Under the pieces are notes generated by a model, which saw nothing but the letters and a program-made list of their open reading frames with translations, searched no databases and had not been told where the DNA came from. 17,963 nt of DNA, taken from contig JBKEAJ010000060.1 in the NCBI GenBank assembly GCA_047972135.1, positions 1 to 17,963 of the forward strand, given 5' to 3'. Positions 13,540-17,963 of the stretch are shown in pieces. Both the position numbers and the translations under genes were made by a program. The DNA is from JBKEAJ01 sp047972135 (lineage in GTDB: Bacteria > Bacteroidota > Bacteroidia > Bacteroidales > Prolixibacteraceae). Each line of letters begins with the position of its first letter. Position 1 is the stretch's first letter.

Positions 13540-13612
13540 CGCCAGCTCCTCGCAATGACGTTCGTTTATTGGCTGTTCGCTTATAGCCTACGGCATACAG
13601 CATTTTTAAACA
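13540..13612 (+). repeat. Two-module interspersed repeat, copy C
   Basis: Module 1 (13540-13563) is identical to copy A over 24 bases (CGCCAGCTCCTCGCAATGAC and following). Module 2 (13579-13612) reads GCTTATAGCCTA, then CGGCATACAGCATTTTTAAA; compared with copy A it lacks 7 bases between the two halves. The modules are 15 bases apart here, in the same order and orientation as in copy A. Confidence 0.75.
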
Positions 13613-13632
13613 ATTCAACCTGCATCTATATC

Positions 13633-13652
13633 AGGGCTATCGCCCTTTTTTT
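13633..13652 (+). terminator. Terminator-like hairpin upstream of putA
   Basis: AGGGC (13633-13637), loop TATC, GCCCT (13642-13646) and a run of seven T's make a compact intrinsic terminator on the plus strand. It would stop transcripts coming from ogt or the repeat region before putA, so putA probably has its own promoter in 13653-13763. I see no perfect TAnnTTTG there; GTGTTTTG near 13725 is the nearest. Confidence 0.6.
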
Positions 13653-13763
13653 ATTTTTAACACTCTTGTCATACACTAATTTCAAAAAAATTACTAGTAT
13701 TGTACGCTTTCAATCACGCCTTGTGTTTTGTTGGCAATTTAACAATTTAAATTACAGTATGTC

Positions 13764-16700
13764 ATGCAAAATATAACACCTCAAGAAGTACAAGAATGGG
13801 CACTACAGTTCTTGTCCCAAGCCGAAAAAGAATTGACAAATGCGGAAGTAAAGGAACAGAAAAAATATGCCGACCTAATACAACGCCCAAATGATAAAAT
13901 ACTTCTTTCAAAAATGCTGGATGAATCTTCGCAGATAAGAAACGATAAAAAACTATCTCCACGTCTTAGAGCATTGATAAAACAATACGGCGTTCCCCAT
14001 TTTTTCAACAGTTCAGACACTTTTCTTATCAAGATGTTTGTATCGTTCGGATATATGTTCGACTCTATTGCAATGCCAATTTTCAAAAATAAACTCAGAA
14101 AAGACACTAGCAAGGTGATTATTCCCGAAGAACGCCCGTCGCTCACACAGCACTTGTCGGGTAGAGCAAAGCAGAAAGTCGGTCAAAATGTCAACCTGCT
14201 CGGCGAAGTTGTTCTTGGAAATGCCGAAGCCGACCATCGCTACAATCATTATCTGGAAGCACTGAAAGACCCTGACGTAAACTATATATCAATCAAAATA
14301 TCAGGCATATACGCTCAACTACATCCTCTTAATTATAAACAAAGCAAGGAAGTACTTTGTGAAAGACTTGCAAGAATATATCAGCAATCCATCGACCATC
14401 CTTATACAAACGAGGCAGGTGTTTCAAGCCCTAAATTCGTAAACCTTGACATGGAAGAGTATAAGGACACAGAGCTGACTTTGGATATTTTTACCACCGT
14501 GCTAAATATGCCCGAATTTAAAAACTATACCGCAGGCATTGTGATTCAGGCATATCTTCCCGATGCGTGGGATTTTCAAAGCCGATTGTTGGAGTTTGCC
14601 AAGAGACGTGCGGCAGACGGAGGCGCACCTATCAAAATGCGATTGGTAAAGGGTGCAAACCTACAAATGGAAAGTATTATTTCGTCGTTGCGAGGATGGA
14701 ATAACCCCGTTCTGCCTTCAAAAATCGAAGTTGACGCCAACTATCTGCACATACTCGACCGCTCCTTGCTGCCCGAAAATGCGAAAGCAATGCACGTGGG
14801 AGTGGCATCGCACAATTTCTTTTCGATAGGATATGCCTACCTGCTTAGTCAGAAAAATGGCGTGGAAGACTATGTTAGCTTTGAAATGCTGGAGGGCATG
14901 GCAAACCACCTGCCAAGAGTTATGCGCAAATTGGAGAAACAGGTGATATTATATACTCCCGTCGTAAAGAAAGAACATTTCCTGAATGCCGTGTCATACC
15001 TTGTACGAAGACTGGACGAAAATACTGGAAAAGACAATTTCTTGAGCTATTCTTTCAATCTGAAAGCCGACACGGAACAATGGAAATTCTTATACAATCA
15101 GTTCCAAGAGGCTTATAATCTGAAAGATAAAATCGTTGCAGAGCCAAATAGAATACAAGACAGACTGAAAGGTGTCGTAGAAAATTCCTGCAAAAGACCG
15201 GAAGGACAGTTTAAAAACGAGCCTGACACTAACTTCGACTTGCCTCAAAACAGAAAATGGGCTGAAAAGATACTTACAGATTGGCAAAATCGCCCTACTC
15301 CGGAGTTTGAAAAACTTGACACAGAGGGCGTAAAGACCATGCTGGAAACTGCTCAAGAAGATAAATCCCAATGGCGAAAATCCTCAATGCAGCATCGGTC
15401 TGAGATACTGCACAAAGTGGCTGACAAGTTGAGCGAATCAAGAGGCGACCTTATAGGCTGCATGGCTGCAACTACCCGAAAAACATTTATGGAAGGCGAT
15501 GTCGAAGTGTCGGAAGCTATTGATTTCTGTCGCTTCTATCCCGACAGCATGGAGGCATTCCACAATTTAGAAACAGTGAGCTATGCTAGCAAAGGTATTG
15601 TATTGGTTATCTCACCGTGGAACTTCCCTCTTGCCATTCCTGTCGGAGGAGTAGCTGCCGCATTGTCGGGTGGCAACAGTGTTATATTGAAACCTGCAAC
15701 TGTGTCATACCCTATCGCCTTGGAGTTTGCCAAATGTTTTTGGGACGCAGGTGTTCCCAAAGATGCCTTGCAGTTGGTATGCACTAAAAATCGAGATGCC
15801 CTAAACATCCTGACGGCAAGCCCTGCTGTCAAACACACTATACTTACAGGAGGTACAGATACAGCTTTCAACCTTCTCAAAAATAATCCGACTTGTCCAC
15901 TGTCAGCAGAAACCGGCGGCAAGAATGCAATTATCCTCACTGAGAGCGGCGACATGGACCATGCTGTACTGAATATTGTTAGCTCCGCTTTCGGCAATGC
16001 TGGTCAAAAATGCTCCGCTTGCTCTCTACTCCTTGTTGAAAAAGGCGTTTACGACAATCCCGAGTTTAAATCAAAACTCAAAGATGCCGTTACAAGCCTG
16101 CAAACAGGAAGCCCTTGGGAACTGAATAATATTATAGGTCCGATGATTACAAACAACAACGATAAGCTGCTACACGCCATTGACAACATGGAAAACGGCG
16201 AGTCGTGGCTCGTAGAACCCGAATTTCTCGACGATGAAAAATATATCCTCAAACCTACGGTAAAATGGGGAGTGCGACCCGACAGCTATACCTTTAAAAC
16301 GGAACTCTTCGCTCCTCTATTGGCAGTAGTGCGTATCGACAGCCTAGAAGAAGGTATCAAATTTGTTAACAGCTCCGAGTACGGACTGACCTCAGGTCTG
16401 CAAAGCCTTGACGAACAAGAGCAGGCTCTTTGGAAAGACAGTATCGAAGCAGGAAATCTATATATCAATCGTGGTATCACGGGTGCAATAGTAAATCGTC
16501 AGCCCTTTGGCGGCATGAAACTGTCGTCTTTTGGCGGAGGCATCAAAGCTGGCGGAGTGAATTACACCTCATGTTTCGTGAATTTCTCTGAAAATGAAGC
16601 ACATAATACAGACGTGAAAATAAATCCGAAATTCAAGGTTCTACAAGAATTGCTTCCCGAAGAAAGCAAAGCTCGCTTTGCCAACGCCGTCGACAGCTAC

Positions 16701-17177
16701 TTGAAAAATTGGAAAGAGGAATTTGCGGTGGAGCGTGATGTCAACAATATCTTGGGCGAAAGCAACGTGTTCAGATACCGCCCAATAAAATCCTGCGTGC
16801 TAAGATTAAATGGCAACGAAGAACTATGCGACATTTTTATGGTTGCAACAGCATGCAGTATCACCGGCACTCAATTGACTATCAGCCACAATACTGATAA
16901 TACAACTGTTCAGAAGGCTGAAACTGCCCTCAAGGCAATGAAGGTAAAAATAAAAGAACAAAGTGAGGAACTATTCCTTGCTGAACTCAGCCAATATGAG
17001 CGAGGACGCACGTTTAGCAGTGATTTGTCCGATGCAGTGTATCAAAAAACTTCTGAAACAGGAAAATACATTGCCACCGCAGAAGCAATAGCAGAAGGAC
17101 GAGTGGAGTTGCTACATTACCTAAAAGAACAAAGCCTTACACACGAATATCATCGCTACGGAAGTATATTGGAGTAA
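13764..17177 (+). CDS. putA: Bifunctional proline dehydrogenase / L-glutamate gamma-semialdehyde dehydrogenase
   Basis: PutA oxidises proline to glutamate in two steps: FAD-dependent proline dehydrogenase, then NAD-dependent semialdehyde dehydrogenase. The 1137-residue protein has an N-terminal helical part. The proline dehydrogenase barrel follows (about 125-430), with ISIKISG (Lys178), VNLDMEEY, GIVIQAYLPDA, RLVKGANLQME, VASHN and YLVRRLDEN (Arg415/Arg416). The aldehyde dehydrogenase (about 500-940) has ISPWNFP (Asn620), SAETGGKNA (Glu716) and GNAGQKCSACS (nucleophile Cys750). A C-terminal domain of about 190 residues ends in VELLHYLKEQSLTHEYHRYG, conserved in longer PutA proteins. There is no N-terminal ribbon-helix-helix, so it is not the self-repressing type. 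The start ATG follows an AT-rich leader directly. It converges on lutC with a 72-base gap lacking a clear terminator. Confidence 0.96.
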   Translation: MQNITPQEVQEWALQFLSQAEKELTNAEVKEQKKYADLIQRPNDKILLSKMLDESSQIRNDKKLSPRLRALIKQYGVPHFFNSSDTFLIKMFVSFGYMFDSIAMPIFKNKLRKDTSKVIIPEERPSLTQHLSGRAKQKVGQNVNLLGEVVLGNAEADHRYNHYLEALKDPDVNYISIKISGIYAQLHPLNYKQSKEVLCERLARIYQQSIDHPYTNEAGVSSPKFVNLDMEEYKDTELTLDIFTTVLNMPEFKNYTAGIVIQAYLPDAWDFQSRLLEFAKRRAADGGAPIKMRLVKGANLQMESIISSLRGWNNPVLPSKIEVDANYLHILDRSLLPENAKAMHVGVASHNFFSIGYAYLLSQKNGVEDYVSFEMLEGMANHLPRVMRKLEKQVILYTPVVKKEHFLNAVSYLVRRLDENTGKDNFLSYSFNLKADTEQWKFLYNQFQEAYNLKDKIVAEPNRIQDRLKGVVENSCKRPEGQFKNEPDTNFDLPQNRKWAEKILTDWQNRPTPEFEKLDTEGVKTMLETAQEDKSQWRKSSMQHRSEILHKVADKLSESRGDLIGCMAATTRKTFMEGDVEVSEAIDFCRFYPDSMEAFHNLETVSYASKGIVLVISPWNFPLAIPVGGVAAALSGGNSVILKPATVSYPIALEFAKCFWDAGVPKDALQLVCTKNRDALNILTASPAVKHTILTGGTDTAFNLLKNNPTCPLSAETGGKNAIILTESGDMDHAVLNIVSSAFGNAGQKCSACSLLLVEKGVYDNPEFKSKLKDAVTSLQTGSPWELNNIIGPMITNNNDKLLHAIDNMENGESWLVEPEFLDDEKYILKPTVKWGVRPDSYTFKTELFAPLLAVVRIDSLEEGIKFVNSSEYGLTSGLQSLDEQEQALWKDSIEAGNLYINRGITGAIVNRQPFGGMKLSSFGGGIKAGGVNYTSCFVNFSENEAHNTDVKINPKFKVLQELLPEESKARFANAVDSYLKNWKEEFAVERDVNNILGESNVFRYRPIKSCVLRLNGNEELCDIFMVATACSITGTQLTISHNTDNTTVQKAETALKAMKVKIKEQSEELFLAELSQYERGRTFSSDLSDAVYQKTSETGKYIATAEAIAEGRVELLHYLKEQSLTHEYHRYGSILE

Positions 17178-17249
17178 AGTTATATAAAAAACTAATCTAG
17201 CAAAATGAGTAGTGTATTAAACTCTTGCCTGCCAAGCTTTACTGCGCCA

Positions 17250-17831
17250 CTAGCTCAAAACAACCGTTAAGCCCTTTGCTCCGTGCGCCCCTATCACCAA
17301 AGACTGCTCTATGTCGGCAGTCGTTGACGGGCCGGAGATAAAGACCCCAAAACCATAATCATTGAATTCTATTTGCTCGTATGCCTCATGCATATTACTG
17401 ACAATCTTGCTCTTATCCAAAACTATCACTAAATACTCGGAGATGAAATAGACAACTTTTTGACGGACATTCTGAGGTATCCATACGCAAGCGTTTTCTG
17501 CCACTCCAAGCTCGCCTTTCACTATTGCCAAATCTGTTCCATTCAACTCATGCGGATTGTCAATTTCATCAGGGTTTATAGTTGCAATAGATATTTCGGG
17601 AAGATTTGACGCTATATGCTCTGCCTCAGGATATAAGGACTGTACTAGCTCGTTTAAATCTTCGCCCTGCTTGAGAATGCGAGCTGAACCGCCCACCGCT
17701 TCGCACATCTGCATAAACTTGGCGAGTTTGTCGTCATACTCAAGCCCTGCAATATGCTCTATATCAGGCATATCATAGCGCACCGAAATATGACGCTTCA
17801 CATTCTTCAATATATCATCTTTTCTACTCAT
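17250..17831 (-). CDS. lutC: LutC/YkgG-type LUD-domain protein (lactate utilization)
   Basis: With LutA and LutB this protein forms an iron-sulfur enzyme complex oxidising L-lactate to pyruvate. The 193-residue product starts MSRKDDILKNVKRHISVRYD, has the LUD core with KGELGVAENACVWIP (about 105-119), and ends with the family signature ISGPSTTADIEQSLVIGAHG and GLTVVLS. The ATG at 17829-17831 is chosen; the frame runs open to 17930, but those 33 residues are basic, unlike the family, and overlap lutB. It starts 22 bases after the lutB stop, so the two are co-transcribed. Confidence 0.93.
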   Translation of the reverse strand: MSRKDDILKNVKRHISVRYDMPDIEHIAGLEYDDKLAKFMQMCEAVGGSARILKQGEDLNELVQSLYPEAEHIASNLPEISIATINPDEIDNPHELNGTDLAIVKGELGVAENACVWIPQNVRQKVVYFISEYLVIVLDKSKIVSNMHEAYEQIEFNDYGFGVFISGPSTTADIEQSLVIGAHGAKGLTVVLS

Positions 17832-17853
17832 TGTCTTTAATATATTATTCGTC

Positions 17854-17963
17854 TTACTTCTTGGGCTTCTGCACTTTACCCTTTTTCCACATCGACGTGA
17901 ATGACTCTTTGGCAAACTTAGGCATCTCACGACCCTTACCCCACTCGTTCAGCCCATTGTACA
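17854..17963 (-). CDS. lutB: LutB-type iron-sulfur lactate utilization protein (3' end only)
   Basis: The minus strand entering from the right edge reads YNGLNEWGKGREMPKFAKES, then FTSMWKKGKVQKPKK and a TAA stop at 17856-17854. WGKGRExPxFAKESF and a basic tail are typical of the C-terminus of LutB (YkgF), the 4Fe-4S ferredoxin-like subunit of the L-lactate oxidation complex. Only 35 residues are inside the window, so the call rests on that motif plus the adjacent lutC. Confidence 0.75.
   Translation of the reverse strand, partial: YNGLNEWGKGREMPKFAKESFTSMWKKGKVQKPKK

Noticed and set aside
13427..13618. 63-residue Cys- and Pro-rich minus-strand frame
   Set aside because: It is made entirely of the hairpin cluster and the interspersed repeat, and shows no coding character of its own.
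17832..17930. 33-residue basic extension of LutC
   Set aside because: It overlaps the lutB 3' end in another frame, and the family start is MSRKDDILKN.
1..17963. CRISPR array, insertion sequence, prophage or toxin-antitoxin pair
   Set aside because: No regularly spaced repeats, transposase or integrase frames, phage genes or small paired toxin frames were seen on either strand.

Overview
The window is a stretch of a Bacteroidota chromosome, most likely Bacteroidales. The evidence is a SusC/SusD outer-membrane pair, a SusD-like lipoprotein signal, Bacteroidota-type promoter boxes (TAnnTTTG, the -7 element) in front of several genes, no clear Shine-Dalgarno sequences, and best-fit protein families throughout (TypA, Tpx, ThyA, DHFR, RecX, YhcG-type nuclease, PutA, LutBC). 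It is mostly housekeeping and metabolism. I see no phage, conjugative element, CRISPR array or intact insertion sequence.

Layout. Positions 1-979 hold the 5' part of a minus-strand umuC-type translesion polymerase gene cut by the window edge. A strong promoter then leads to a tRNA-His gene, followed by a decayed scrap of a group II intron maturase and a terminator hairpin that can serve both strands. Next come minus-strand tpx (thiol peroxidase) and typA (ribosome-associated GTPase). A 405-bp spacer with a repeat separates these from the plus-strand operon thyA-folA (dTMP synthesis and recycling of its dihydrofolate by-product). A convergent minus-strand susC-susD operon follows; its likely terminator is built into the last codons of folA. 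An AT-rich 640-bp spacer with repeats separates susC from the minus-strand pair yhcG-type nuclease and recX, which overlap. This pair is divergent from ogt (O6-alkylguanine-DNA alkyltransferase), and the two promoters interlock in a 68-bp gap. A 637-bp repeat-rich, hairpin-rich spacer leads to the 1137-residue bifunctional proline catabolic enzyme PutA. Convergent to it is a lutC gene (LUD-domain protein) preceded by the 3' end of lutB at the window edge.

The genes form small functional groups: DNA damage and repair (umuC, recX with a PD-(D/E)XK nuclease, ogt), nucleotide and folate metabolism (thyA, folA), peroxide defence (tpx), outer-membrane nutrient import (susCD with no nearby hydrolase or regulator), and oxidation of proline and lactate (putA, lutBC).

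I found no convincing new multi-gene system. The most unusual material is non-coding: a two-module interspersed repeat (three copies plus a half copy) and a dense series of short perfect hairpins at 13200-13465, some with mutually exclusive pairings. Two relics also deserve attention: the group II maturase scrap beside tRNA-His, and an ogt gene that seems to keep the last residues of a lost AraC-type DNA-binding domain.
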